Positions 28,335-37,171 of a stretch of DNA of 64,000 bases are shown in pieces. The stretch is from JACVRW01 sp963733885. GTDB lineage: Bacteria; Actinomycetota; Thermoleophilia; Solirubrobacterales; Thermoleophilaceae. The notes under the pieces were generated by a model, which saw only the letters and a program-made list of their open reading frames with translations, searched no databases and was not told where the DNA came from. The position numbers and the translations under genes are program-made. Location: positions 43,285 to 107,284 of the forward strand of contig CAVTES010000016.1 of the NCBI GenBank assembly GCA_963733885.1, in the 5' to 3' direction. Position 1 is the first letter of the stretch, and the number at the start of each line of letters is the position of its first letter.

Positions 28335-29135
28335 ATGGATCTCGATCTGAATGGCCGTGTCGCAGTGGTGACAGGTGCCTCCAAGGGCATCGGCTTGGCC
28401 GTGACCCGCACTCTGCTCGAAGAGGGCGCGCTCGTCGTGGCCGCCTCTCGAAGCCGCAGCGCGGAGCTCGACGAGCTCGACGCGGACCTCCTGCACGTGC
28501 CCGCCAATCTGATGGACCCGGCGGCCCCCGCCGAGGTGATCGCCCGCGCGGTCGAGACCTTCGGCGGGCTCGACATCCTCGTCAACAACGCGGGCGGGCC
28601 GCCGCCCGGCACGAGCCTGCCGCGGTTCGGGTTTCTCGAGCTGTCCGACGACGACTGGCGGGAGATGCTCGAGTTCAACCTGCTCTCGGCCGTCCGCGCC
28701 TGCCGCGCCGCGATCCCCGTGCTCCTCGAGCGTGGTGGCGGAGCGATCGTGAACATCTCGTCCGTTCACGGCCGCCAGCCGTCGGCGGTCAACGTCGACT
28801 ACGGGGCGGCAAAGGCGGGGATGATCAACCTGACCAAGGCCCTGTCGGAGGAGTTCGGCGCTCAGGGGATCCGGGTGAACGGCGTCTGCCCCGGTCCCGT
28901 GCGGACGCCGTGGTGGACCGACGAGGGCGGCGCCGCAGATATCCTCGCCGGCCAGACGGGGGCGGACCGCGACGGTGTGATGACCACCGTGGCGCCGGAG
29001 ATGATGCAGCTCACCACCGGGCGCCTCGCCGAGCCGCAGGAGATCGCCGACACCGTCGCGTTCCTCGTCTCGCCGCACGCCGCGAGCACCACCGGCACCG
29101 AGGTCGTGGTGGACTCCGGCATGATGAAGGCATGA
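28335..29135 (+). CDS. Short-chain dehydrogenase/reductase
   Basis: 266 residues of a classical SDR. The NAD(P) loop VTGASKGIGLAV is at residue 11, NNAGGPP near 88, the catalytic Ser in IVNISSVHG near 141 and YGAAKAG (Tyr/Lys) near 156. The ATG at 28335 follows GAGAGGAG. Its stop overlaps the cupin start as ATGA, so the pair is co-translated. It ends TGTEVVVDSGMMKA, typical of 3-oxoacyl-ACP reductase-like SDRs. The substrate is unknown. Confidence 0.92.
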   Translation: MDLDLNGRVAVVTGASKGIGLAVTRTLLEEGALVVAASRSRSAELDELDADLLHVPANLMDPAAPAEVIARAVETFGGLDILVNNAGGPPPGTSLPRFGFLELSDDDWREMLEFNLLSAVRACRAAIPVLLERGGGAIVNISSVHGRQPSAVNVDYGAAKAGMINLTKALSEEFGAQGIRVNGVCPGPVRTPWWTDEGGAADILAGQTGADRDGVMTTVAPEMMQLTTGRLAEPQEIADTVAFLVSPHAASTTGTEVVVDSGMMKA

Positions 29136-29509
29136 GCGCCGACGATGACGACCGCTACACGATCGAGCTCGACGACAAGTTCGGGAAGATGGCCCTGGTC
29201 GACGTCGCCGGGGAGGCCGCGGCGCACGAACCCTGGTTCAACCAGACGCTGACCACCGTCAACGACTCGGTCGTGCGGCTCGGTGTGATCGAGGGCGAGT
29301 TCCACTGGCACAAGCACGACGACACCGACGAGTTCTTCCTCGTGCTGGAGGGCGAGCTGCTGCTCGACTTCGAGGACCGCGAGACCGTGTCCCTGAAGCC
29401 GCATCAGGGCTACACGGTCCCGCATGGCGTGGTGCACCGGACCCGCGCGCCGATGCGCACGGCGATCCTGATGGTCGAGGCCGAGGGGGTCGCGCCGACC
29501 GGCGACTGA
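29132..29509 (+). CDS. Cupin-domain protein
   Basis: 125 residues that form a single cupin barrel. Motif 1 is GEFHWHKHDDTDEFFLVLEGEL (His, His, Glu metal ligands) and motif 2 PHQGYTVPHGVVHRT (second His). The start overlaps the SDR stop (ATGA). Cupins beside SDRs often act on the same small molecule or sense it, but the substrate is not evident. The stop codon is directly followed by an 18-bp perfect palindrome. Confidence 0.88.
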   Translation: MSADDDDRYTIELDDKFGKMALVDVAGEAAAHEPWFNQTLTTVNDSVVRLGVIEGEFHWHKHDDTDEFFLVLEGELLLDFEDRETVSLKPHQGYTVPHGVVHRTRAPMRTAILMVEAEGVAPTGD

Positions 29510-29527
29510 GCCTGAGCCGGCTCAGGC
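29510..29527. terminator. 18-bp perfect palindrome after cupin gene
   Basis: GCCTGAGCCGGCTCAGGC, directly after the cupin stop and 39 bp before the LAL regulator. As RNA it folds to a 7-bp stem with a CCGG loop; there is no T run. It could also be an operator of the downstream regulator. Confidence 0.5.
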
Positions 29528-29566
29528 GGGTTCGAAGAGCTCCTGCGGCCGTAGTACGTTCCGCAC

Positions 29567-32395
29567 ATGCCGCGGTCTGCCCCTGTGACCGAGCGGCTGT
29601 TGCTCGACCGAGATAAGGAGCTCGACCAAGTCGTGGAACGGCTCGAATCGGCGTGCGCCGGCTCGGGTTCGGCTGTGCTCGTCGAGGGTCCCGGCGGCAT
29701 CGGCAAGACTGAGCTGCTGCTCGCCGCCGAGCGCGCCGCACGAACCCGGGGCATGATCGTGGCAACCGCCCGCGGCGCCGAGCTCGAGCGCGAGTTCGCC
29801 TTCGGCGTCGTCAGGCAGCTGTTCGAGCCCGCCGTGTCCGGGCCCGACGGGCCGGCGCTCTTCGACGGCGCCGCGGCGCTGGCCGCGCCCGTCTTCGAGT
29901 CGCCCTCCGCCGGCACGGGCGGCGGCGCGGTGGCGGAGCGCTCGTTCGCCGTGCTGCACGGCCTCTACTGGCTCTGCGCCAACGTCGCCGACCGGGCGCC
30001 GCTACTGCTGGCGGTGGACGACGTCCACTGGGCGGACCCGCCGTCGCTCGAGCTCGTGTCCTACCTCGCCCGCCGGGTCGGCGAGCTGCCGGTCGCGGTG
30101 CTGGTGGCGAGCCGTCCAGGCGAAGAGGCGGTCGAGGCGCTGCTCGAGGAGCTCGGCGCCGACCCTCGCGCCGTCGTGCTGCGTCCCGCGGGGCTCGGGC
30201 CGGATGCCGTGGCCGAGCTGGTCCGCGCCGAGACCGGGCACACCCCTGACTCGGCGTTCCTCGGCGCCTGCCGCGCCGCAACCGACGGCAATCCGTTCCT
30301 CGTCGGCGAGCTGGTGCGCGAGGTCGGCGAGCGCGGCATCGCGCCGGCGGCGAGCGAAGCCGAGCACGTGCGCGAGCTCGGTCCCCGCACCGTCGCGCGG
30401 CGGCTGCTCGCCCGGCTCGGGCGGACGTCGCCGGTCGCGGTGCCCGTCGTACGGGCCGCCGCCGTGCTCGGCATGGACGCGGAGGTGCGGCACGTCGCAA
30501 GCCTTGCCGAGGTTCCGGCGGCCGACGTGGCCGCGGCGCTCGACTCGCTCGAGGCCGCGGGCATCGTGACCGGCGACCGCCCCGTCGTGTTCGTGCATCC
30601 GATCGTGCGCTCGGCGATCTACTCGGCCATGCCGGGAGGCGAGCGCGCCCGGCTGCACGGGCTGGCGGCCGCGATCCTGCGCGACGAAGGCGCCACACCG
30701 GAGCGCGTGGCCAGCCACCTGCTCGTGGTCGAGCCTGCCGCCGACGCCGACACCGTCGAGCTCCTCGTCGACGCCGGGCGCGAGGCGCTGGCCCGCGGAG
30801 CGCCCAGCTCCGCGGCCTCGTACCTGCGCCGCGCGCTCGCCGAGCCGCCGCAGCCGGATGCCCGGCCCGCGCTCCTGGCCGAGCTCGGCTCCGCGGAGTC
30901 GCTGGTGGGCGACGCGCGGGCGATCGAGCACCTCCGGGAGGCGCTCGAGCGGGCGACCGACGCGGAGCCAAGGCGCATCGCCGCCCTCGCGCTCGCCCGC
31001 TTCCTCGTGCTCTCCGGCGAGCTTGGACGCGCCGCGGCGAGCTTCGCGGAGGCAGACACGGGTTCGCAGCGCTCGGAGCTTGCGCTGGAGGCCTCTGCGG
31101 TGGCGGCGGGCACCGGGGACACGGAGGCCGCCCCCCGGATGAGCGGGCGTCTCGCGGTACTCCGGGCGCGTGCCGAGGAGGACCCGGACGTTCCGTCTGT
31201 GGTGTTTGCGGCCCTTGCGATCGCCGACGCGACCGGGAACAAACCAGCCGACCAGGTGGCGGCGCTCGCGGAGCGCGCGCTGGCCGGCGGCGAGCCTCAC
31301 GGCCTGGGGTGGGCCACGGGCCTGGTGGCGATGTTCACCGCACTGATGTTCGCCGAGCGCTACGACCGGGCCGGGGAGGCCGTGGAGGAGGGGCTTGCGA
31401 TCGTCCGCGCGCGGGGATCGGCCGTGCACTTCGCGATGTGCTCCGCGATGCGAGGCTGCCTCGCCCTGCGCCGGGGCGCGCTCGGCGAAGCGGAGGAAGA
31501 CGCCCGCGCCGCCCTCGAGGCCGCCCCGAGGCAGGCCCATGGCTTCTACGGGATGTTCGCCCTGGCCACGCTCGTGGAGACACTCCTCGAACGCGCCAGG
31601 CTCGAGGAGGCCGAGAACGAGCTGGAGCGCATCGGCGTACCGGCGCGCGCGACTGCGGCCACCTACGGGCCGCTCCTCCACGCCCGCGGCCGGCTCCGCC
31701 TCGCCCGTCAGCGCCCGGAGGAGGCGCTCGAGGACTTCCTGGCCGCTGGACGACACCTGGAGCGCGCGCTGTGCCCGTCGCCCAGCGCGGCGCCGTGGCG
31801 ATCCGGTGCGGCGCTGGCCGAGCTGGCGCTCGGACGCCCCGAGTCGGCCCGCGAGCACGCCGCCGAGGAGGTGGTCCTGGCCCGCGAGCTCGGCGCGCCG
31901 CGCGCGCTCGGCGTGGCGCTGCGCGCCGCGGGCCTCGTGGAGGGCGGGGAGGAGGGGCGCCCGCTGCTCGAGGAGTCCGTGCGCGCGTTGGAGGCCTCGC
32001 AGGCGTCGCTCGAGCTCGCCAGGTCGCTCGCCGAGCTCGGCGCGGCGCTCCGCCGGGCGGGACGCCGATCCGAGGCGCGCGAGCACCTGCGCCGCGCGCT
32101 CGACCTAGCGCACCGCTGCGGCGGCGAGCGCGTGGCCGAGCACGCCCACACGGAGCTGCTGGCCGCCGGCGCCCGACCGCGCCGGGAGGTCCTAACGGGC
32201 CCCCGCTCGCTCACCGCGAGCGAGCGTCGTGTGGCCGGGATGGCCGCTCAGGGGCTGTCCAACCGCGAGGTCGCGCAGGCCCTGTTCGTGTCGCTGCGCA
32301 CCGTGGAAACGCACCTCACCCACGCCTTCCAGAAGCTCGGGATCGACTCCCGGACCCGGCTGGCCGAGGCGCTCGATGACCGAACCACCCGCTGA
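29567..32395 (+). CDS. LAL-type LuxR-family regulator with AAA ATPase
   Basis: 942 residues. An N-terminal ATPase domain has Walker A VEGPGGIGKTELLLAAERAA (residue 41) and Walker B LLLAVDDVHWADPPS (residue 145). A long alpha-helical TPR-like middle follows, and a LuxR HTH ends the protein (LTASERRVAGMAAQGLSNREVAQALFVSLRTVETH). This is the large regulator class common in actinobacteria. It lies between the SDR-cupin pair and the acyl-CoA synthetase, all on one strand, so it may control either. The inducer is unknown. Confidence 0.92.
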   Translation: MPRSAPVTERLLLDRDKELDQVVERLESACAGSGSAVLVEGPGGIGKTELLLAAERAARTRGMIVATARGAELEREFAFGVVRQLFEPAVSGPDGPALFDGAAALAAPVFESPSAGTGGGAVAERSFAVLHGLYWLCANVADRAPLLLAVDDVHWADPPSLELVSYLARRVGELPVAVLVASRPGEEAVEALLEELGADPRAVVLRPAGLGPDAVAELVRAETGHTPDSAFLGACRAATDGNPFLVGELVREVGERGIAPAASEAEHVRELGPRTVARRLLARLGRTSPVAVPVVRAAAVLGMDAEVRHVASLAEVPAADVAAALDSLEAAGIVTGDRPVVFVHPIVRSAIYSAMPGGERARLHGLAAAILRDEGATPERVASHLLVVEPAADADTVELLVDAGREALARGAPSSAASYLRRALAEPPQPDARPALLAELGSAESLVGDARAIEHLREALERATDAEPRRIAALALARFLVLSGELGRAAASFAEADTGSQRSELALEASAVAAGTGDTEAAPRMSGRLAVLRARAEEDPDVPSVVFAALAIADATGNKPADQVAALAERALAGGEPHGLGWATGLVAMFTALMFAERYDRAGEAVEEGLAIVRARGSAVHFAMCSAMRGCLALRRGALGEAEEDARAALEAAPRQAHGFYGMFALATLVETLLERARLEEAENELERIGVPARATAATYGPLLHARGRLRLARQRPEEALEDFLAAGRHLERALCPSPSAAPWRSGAALAELALGRPESAREHAAEEVVLARELGAPRALGVALRAAGLVEGGEEGRPLLEESVRALEASQASLELARSLAELGAALRRAGRRSEAREHLRRALDLAHRCGGERVAEHAHTELLAAGARPRREVLTGPRSLTASERRVAGMAAQGLSNREVAQALFVSLRTVETHLTHAFQKLGIDSRTRLAEALDDRTTR

Positions 32396-32450
32396 AAGCT
32401 CGTGGTCGGCCCACGATGCGGGCCGGACCGCGACCAGGGAGGGTGGGCCC

Positions 32451-34190
32451 ATGAGCACGATCTCCCCATCCGCAATCCGAGCCGAGTCGCTCCGCGCGAT
32501 CGACGAGGACACCCTCTGCGCCGCGTTCCAGCGGACCGCCGCCGAGCGGCCCGACGAGCCCGCCCTGCGCACCGCGGGAGACCCCGCCGGCATGACGTGG
32601 CGCGAGTACGCCGACCGCGTACGCGGGCTGGCCGAGGGGCTGACGTCCCTTGGCCTGCGCCGCGGCGACACGCTCGCGCTCCTGCTCACGAACCGGGCGG
32701 AGTTCCACCTGCTCGACGCGGCCGCGATCCACCTCGGCGCCGTGCCGTTCTCGATCTACACCACCAGCTCGCCGGAGCAGATCGAGTTCCAGCTGCGGGA
32801 CTCGGGGACTCGCATAGCCGTGACCGAGGAGGCGCTGCTCGATCGTCTCGAGCAGGCGCTCGGCGGCGAGTCCCGCCTCGACCACCTCCTGATGGTGGAC
32901 CGCCTGGACGAGCTGGAGCTCCGGCGCTCGCCCGGCTTCGACTTCGAGGCGACCTGGCGCGCGGTCGGCGCCGACGACCTGCTCACGCTGATCTACACCT
33001 CGGGCACAACCGGGCCCCCGAAGGGAGTCGAGCTCACCCACCGCAACCTGCTCGCCGCCTGGCGCGGCCTGGATGCGGCGTGGAACCTGCCGATCCTCGG
33101 CGGGTCGACCATCTCCTACCTGCCCTCCGCCCACGTAGCGGACCGCTTCGCGAGCCACTACGCCGGGATGCTCTTCGGCCAGACGGTGACCTGCTGTCCG
33201 GACCCGCGGCAAGTCGGGCGCCTGCTCCCCGAGGTCCGGCCGACGATGTTCGCGTCCGTTCCGCGCATCTGGCAGAAGCTGAAGGCCGCCGTGGAGCCGG
33301 CGGTGCCGGACTGGGCGCTTGACGCAGGCCGCCGGGCCGTGGCGCTCGAGCAGCGCGGCGAGCCGGTCCCGGACGAGCTGCGCCGCGAGCGCGAGAACGC
33401 CGACCGGCACGTGCTGGCCGGGGTCCGGGAGCGGATCGGGCTCGACCGCTGCGAGGTGGCCGTCTGCGCCGCCGCCCCCGTGCCGGCAGAGGTGCTCGAG
33501 TTCTTCCACGCCATCGGCCTCCCGATACTCGAGCTGTACGGCCTGTCCGAGACCTCCGCCGTGGCCACCGCAAACCCGCCCGCGCGGCCGAGGATCGGCA
33601 CGGTGGGACTGCCCGTCCCGGGCGTCGAGCTGCGGCTCGCGGACGACGGCGAGGTGATGCTGCGGGGCGACTCCGTGATGCGCGGATACCGCAACCGGCC
33701 GGACAAGACCGTGGAGGCCATCGACGCGGAGGGCTGGCTCCACACCGGCGACTTGGGGGTGGTCGACGCGGACGGCTACCTTCGCGTGGTCGACCGCAAG
33801 AAGGAGCTGATCATCAACGCGGCGGGCAAGAACATGTCGCCCGCCAACATCGAGACCGCGCTCAAGGCCGCGACCCCGCTGATCGGCCAGGCCTGCGTGA
33901 TCGGCGACGCGCGGCCGTACAACGTGGCGCTGCTGACGCTCGACGCCGAGGCCGCCGGGGCATACGCGGCAACCCACGGCGAGGACGCGCTGCGCGCCGA
34001 GGTGACCGCCGCCGTGGAGCGCGCGAACGCGAGGCTGTCGCGGGTCGAGCAGATCAAGCGCCACCGGGTGCTGGACAGCGACTGGATGCCCGGCGGGGTG
34101 GAGCTGACCCCCACGATGAAGCTGAAGCGCCGTGCGATCGCGGAGCGCTACGCCCGCGAGATCGAGGAGCTATACGCCGCTGCCGGGTGA
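32451..34190 (+). CDS. fadD: Long-chain fatty acid--CoA ligase (AMP-binding)
   Basis: 579 residues; activates fatty acids to acyl-CoA via acyl-AMP. The ATP loop LIYTSGTTGPPKGVELTHRN is near residue 180, YGLSETSAVATAN near 360, GWLHTGDLGVVDADGYLRVVDRKKE near 430 and the catalytic Lys region TPTMKLKRR near 555. It matches the FadD15-like long-chain group. The start ATG 32451 follows GGGAGGG. It is 55 bp after the LAL regulator and ends in a strong hairpin. An adjacent beta-oxidation set is absent. Confidence 0.92.
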   Translation: MSTISPSAIRAESLRAIDEDTLCAAFQRTAAERPDEPALRTAGDPAGMTWREYADRVRGLAEGLTSLGLRRGDTLALLLTNRAEFHLLDAAAIHLGAVPFSIYTTSSPEQIEFQLRDSGTRIAVTEEALLDRLEQALGGESRLDHLLMVDRLDELELRRSPGFDFEATWRAVGADDLLTLIYTSGTTGPPKGVELTHRNLLAAWRGLDAAWNLPILGGSTISYLPSAHVADRFASHYAGMLFGQTVTCCPDPRQVGRLLPEVRPTMFASVPRIWQKLKAAVEPAVPDWALDAGRRAVALEQRGEPVPDELRRERENADRHVLAGVRERIGLDRCEVAVCAAAPVPAEVLEFFHAIGLPILELYGLSETSAVATANPPARPRIGTVGLPVPGVELRLADDGEVMLRGDSVMRGYRNRPDKTVEAIDAEGWLHTGDLGVVDADGYLRVVDRKKELIINAAGKNMSPANIETALKAATPLIGQACVIGDARPYNVALLTLDAEAAGAYAATHGEDALRAEVTAAVERANARLSRVEQIKRHRVLDSDWMPGGVELTPTMKLKRRAIAERYAREIEELYAAAG

Positions 34191-34198
34191 GGCCCGGA

Positions 34199-34219
34199 GG
34201 CGACGGCTCAGCCGTCGCC
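34199..34219 (+). terminator. Hairpin terminator after fadD
   Basis: A 9-bp perfect stem GGCGACGGC/GCCGTCGCC with a TCA loop, 8 bp after the fadD stop. There is no U-tract, as is usual in high-GC actinobacteria. Confidence 0.7.
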
Positions 34220-34262
34220 GCCCGCGCGCACGCGCTGGCGATTATGACGCTCACGCTACAAG

Positions 34263-34278
34263 TTCAAGTTAACTTGAA
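34263..34278. promoter_or_regulatory. Sox box (SoxR operator)
   Basis: TTCAAGTTAACTTGAA, a 16-bp perfect palindrome that contains the core of the known SoxR operator (CCTCAAGTTAACTTGAGG). It lies 26 bp before the soxR start, in an AT-richer patch, so SoxR probably regulates its own gene. Confidence 0.9.
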
Positions 34279-34304
34279 GTCAAGGCCAAGAACGTGATTC
34301 CCTT

Positions 34305-34760
34305 GTGCGCGTGTCAGAGCTGATGACGATCGGCGAGGTGGCCCGCCGGAGCGGCGTCGCCGCCTCCGCGCTGCGCTTCTACGAGGATCGTGGACTGATC
34401 GGCTCCGAGCGCGCCGGATCGGGCCACCGCCGTTACGCGAGGCCGGTGCTCCGGCGGATCGCGTTCATCGTCTTCGCGCAGCGAATCGGCCTCACGCTCG
34501 AAGAGATCGGCACAGAGCTCACCAAGCTGCCGGAGAACCGCGCACCGACACGCCGCGACTGGTCGCGGCTGTCGAGTGGGTGGACCGAGCGGATCGACAA
34601 CCGCATCGCCGAGCTCGAGCGGCTTAAGATGGGCCTGACCGAGTGCATCGGGTGCGGCTGCCTCTCGCTCGACCGCTGCCAGCTCGCCAACCCGGGCGAC
34701 CGCGCCGCCGGCCTGGGGCCGGGCCCCCGCTACTGGATCGGCGACCGCCCGCTGTCCTGA
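34305..34760 (+). CDS. soxR: Redox-sensing MerR-family activator SoxR
   Basis: 151 residues. A MerR HTH (TIGEVARRSGVAASALRFYEDRGLI, residues 8-32), a dimerisation helix and the [2Fe-2S] motif CIGCGCLSLDRC (C-x2-C-x-C-x5-C) near residue 112 identify SoxR. Oxidation of the cluster by redox-cycling compounds or superoxide activates it. The start is GTG 34305; ATG 34323 is an alternative. The sox box upstream shows autoregulation. No soxS is present, as expected outside enterobacteria; direct targets in this organism are not evident next door, although nitronate monooxygenase follows. Confidence 0.95.
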   Translation: MRVSELMTIGEVARRSGVAASALRFYEDRGLIGSERAGSGHRRYARPVLRRIAFIVFAQRIGLTLEEIGTELTKLPENRAPTRRDWSRLSSGWTERIDNRIAELERLKMGLTECIGCGCLSLDRCQLANPGDRAAGLGPGPRYWIGDRPLS

Positions 34761-34772
34761 GCGCCGCTCAGG
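34756..34772 (+). terminator. Hairpin over soxR stop codon
   Basis: CCTGAGC-GCC-GCTCAGG, a 7-bp stem with a 3-nt loop. The soxR stop TGA (34758-34760) is within the left arm. Confidence 0.6.
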
Positions 34773-34842
34773 CGGTGACTCCCTGCGACCTAAGCGACGC
34801 CGCCGAGGTTGACCCATTCGCATCGGTAGGGTCGTTGGCGCA

Positions 34843-35886
34843 GTGGCGCGGACCCCCGTCACCGAGCTGCTCGGCATCGAGCATCCGATCCTCCAGGCAC
34901 CGATGGCGAGCGCCGCGACCCCGGCGCTTGCCGCGGCGGTGAGCGAGGCAGGCGGGCTCGGGGCGCTCGGCTCGGCGATGCTGCCGCTCGACGAGCTGCG
35001 CCGGCAGACCGCCGAGCTGCGCGAGCGCACGGACCGGCCGTTCCAGCTCAACTTCTTCTGCCACGAGACGCCCGAGGTCACGGGCGACATCGGCGAGCGT
35101 GCGCGCGAGTACTTCGCCCCGCTCTACGACGAGCTCGGGCTCGGCGAGCCGCCGCAGCCGAGCGCCCCCGCCGTGGAGTTCGACGAAGCGCGCCTCGAGG
35201 CGCTGCTCGAGCTGCGCCCGCCGGTCGTGTCCTTCCACTTCGGGCTGCCGGCGCGGGACGCCGTGGAATCCATTCACGCGGTGGACATGGTGGTGTTGGC
35301 CTCGGCCACGACCGTCGCGGAGGCGAGGCACCTCGAGGAGCACGGGGCGGACGCCGTCGTGGCACAGGGCGCCGAGGCCGGCGGCCACCGCGGCAGCTTC
35401 CTGGTCGAGGGCGACGACGGGCCGGTGGGCAGCCTCGCTCTCGTTCCCCAGGTGGTGGACGCCGTTGGGGTGCCCGTGATCGCGGCCGGCGGGATCGCCG
35501 ACGGCCGCGGCCTCGCCGCCGTGCTCGCCCTGGGCGCCGGCGCCGCCCAGATCGGGACCGCGTTCCTGCCGTGCCCCGAGAGCGGCATCTCGCAGGAATA
35601 CCGCGAGGCCCTCCGCGGCGCCAAGGCGGAGGGCACCATCCTGACCCGGGCGGTCAGCGGGCGCCCGGCGCGGGCGCTGAGGAACCGGATGACGCAGGAG
35701 CTGAGCGGCGTGCTGCCCTATCCGGCACAGCTGTCGCTCACCGGCCCGCTGTTCGGGGTGGAGGCGGGGGGCGGGCAGTTCCAGGCAATGTGGTCGGGCC
35801 AGGCGGCCGCCCTGGCCACCGACGCGCCGGCCGGCGAGGTCGTCGCGGCGATCTCGGCCGCCGCCGAGGCCATCACCGGCCGCTGA
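34843..35886 (+). CDS. Nitronate monooxygenase (2-nitropropane dioxygenase family)
   Basis: 347 residues; an FMN-dependent TIM barrel that oxidises alkyl nitronates such as propionate 3-nitronate. Visible: HPILQAPMASAATP at the start, HFGLP near 130, GAEAGGHRGSF near 180 and the FMN phosphate site VPVIAAGGIADGRGLAAVLALGAGAAQIGTAFL near 210. The start is GTG 34843. It lies between soxR and a histidine phosphatase on one strand, with a hairpin after each gene, so it is probably transcribed separately. Confidence 0.9.
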   Translation: MARTPVTELLGIEHPILQAPMASAATPALAAAVSEAGGLGALGSAMLPLDELRRQTAELRERTDRPFQLNFFCHETPEVTGDIGERAREYFAPLYDELGLGEPPQPSAPAVEFDEARLEALLELRPPVVSFHFGLPARDAVESIHAVDMVVLASATTVAEARHLEEHGADAVVAQGAEAGGHRGSFLVEGDDGPVGSLALVPQVVDAVGVPVIAAGGIADGRGLAAVLALGAGAAQIGTAFLPCPESGISQEYREALRGAKAEGTILTRAVSGRPARALRNRMTQELSGVLPYPAQLSLTGPLFGVEAGGGQFQAMWSGQAAALATDAPAGEVVAAISAAAEAITGR

Positions 35887-35901
35887 GCCCGCGCTCAGCG
35901 G
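35880..35901 (+). terminator. Hairpin over nitronate monooxygenase stop codon
   Basis: CCGCTGAGC-CCGC-GCTCAGCGG, a 9-bp perfect stem. The stop TGA (35884-35886) is inside the left arm, the same design as at 34756. Confidence 0.65.
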
Positions 35902-35950
35902 CGTATGCAAGCACCGCATGACCGGCCCCATCCGGGATACGGTGCGCCAC

Positions 35951-36538
35951 ATGGAGATCCTGCTCGTCCGCCACGGGGAGACCGAATGGAGCCGCGACCT
36001 CAAGCACACCGGGCGCACGGACATCCCGCTCACCGAGACCGGCCGGCAGGAGGCCGCCATGCTGCGCGACTCGCTGGCCGGCCGCAGCTTCGCGCGGGTG
36101 CTCTCGAGCCCGCTGAGCCGGGCGCTGGAGACGTGCCGCCTCGCCGGCCTTGGCGACCGGGCCGAGCTGACCGACGACTTGCGCGAGTGGGACTACGGCG
36201 AATACGAGGGAATCACCACGGCTGAGATCCGCCAGGGGCGGCCGGACTGGTACCTGTGGCGCGACGGCTGCCCGGGCGGCGAGACGGCGGCCGACGTGGG
36301 GCGGCGCGCCGACCGGGTGATCGCGTCGCTGTCGGGAGTCGAGGGCGACGCCGCGCTGTTTGCGCACGGCCACGTGCTGCGCGTGCTGACCGCCCGCTGG
36401 CTCGGGCTGGGCCCGGAGGAGGGCGCGCTCTTCAAGCTCGACACCGGCACGCTCTCCGCGCTCGGCTACGAGCGCGATACGCGCGTGATCACGCGCTGGA
36501 ACGCGCCGGTGACCGGCTCGGGACGACCGCCCCGATGA
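35951..36538 (+). CDS. Histidine phosphatase family protein (phosphoglycerate mutase-like)
   Basis: About 195 residues. The catalytic RHG motif is at the N-terminus (EILLVRHGETEW), followed by GRTDIPLTETGRQEA, SSPLSRALET and the second His in AHGHVLRVL. ATG 35951 is chosen because it places the first strand directly after the start; an in-frame ATG at 35918 would add 11 residues. Such proteins are broad phosphatases or acid phosphatase/mutase relatives; the substrate is unknown. The 3' end overlaps the convergent membrane protein gene by 50 bp. Confidence 0.88.
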   Translation: MEILLVRHGETEWSRDLKHTGRTDIPLTETGRQEAAMLRDSLAGRSFARVLSSPLSRALETCRLAGLGDRAELTDDLREWDYGEYEGITTAEIRQGRPDWYLWRDGCPGGETAADVGRRADRVIASLSGVEGDAALFAHGHVLRVLTARWLGLGPEEGALFKLDTGTLSALGYERDTRVITRWNAPVTGSGRPPR

Positions 36539-37145
36539 GCGCGACGAGCGGCACGAACAGCCCGAACACCCCGGCCAGCCTGCGGCCGCGTCGGAAGCAC
36601 ACCACCGCGAGCGCCACGCCGGCGACCTGGATCGGGATGGCGATCCACTCGTTGCCGCGGTTGAGCCCGAGCAGGACCAGCACGGCGTCGTAGACGTCGA
36701 TCCAGAACTGCAGCCCGAGCACCGCGACCACGAGCAGCGTGGTCGTGACCACCACCGCGTCGATCGACTGGCGCCCCTTCGGCGCCCAGTAGACGTCCTG
36801 GAGGTTGAGCCAGAGCGCGAACTCGTCCATCGTCAGGCCCATGCCGATCCCGAACCCGATAGCCGCGAGCTCGATCCACGGGCTGGGCGGATCCCACGCG
36901 AGGCCTACATAGCCCATCACGAGCAGCAGCATGATCCCCCAGACCAGGTGATGGATGTGAGTACCGCCCTTCGTCGCCACGTTCCCCGGCCACCAGGACA
37001 CCTGTGCTCGGATCATGTGCGCGCTGCCCCGGATGAAGCCGAACGAGCAGACGAAGGCGATGAGGATCAGGAAGTGGAGCTCCTTGCCGGGCATCTGGAT
37101 CTCGCGGTCGTACGCGCGGGTGATGTCGTCCCAGAGTCGGTCCAC
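36489..37145 (-). CDS. Conserved multi-span membrane protein
   Basis: 218 residues, about six membrane segments. Notable polar residues in or near membrane segments are THIHHLVWGI (residue 60), GMGLTMDEFALWL (residue 100) and QDVYWAPKGRQSID. The His cluster and Asp/Glu pair could bind a metal, as in ceramidase-like or other membrane hydrolases, but I cannot assign a family. It is divergent from the second bd oxidase, with only 26 bp between starts. The C-terminal 17 codons lie antisense to the phosphatase gene. Confidence 0.7.
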   Translation of the reverse strand: MDRLWDDITRAYDREIQMPGKELHFLILIAFVCSFGFIRGSAHMIRAQVSWWPGNVATKGGTHIHHLVWGIMLLLVMGYVGLAWDPPSPWIELAAIGFGIGMGLTMDEFALWLNLQDVYWAPKGRQSIDAVVVTTTLLVVAVLGLQFWIDVYDAVLVLLGLNRGNEWIAIPIQVAGVALAVVCFRRGRRLAGVFGLFVPLVALIGAVVPSRSPARSSA

Positions 37146-37171
37146 CCCATGCGAGCGTACCCTGCGGCCTC

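Noticed and set aside
36314..36330. Further copy of the GGGTGAT half site (CGACCGGGTGATCGCG)
   Set aside because: Lies inside the phosphatase coding region without the matching left arm.
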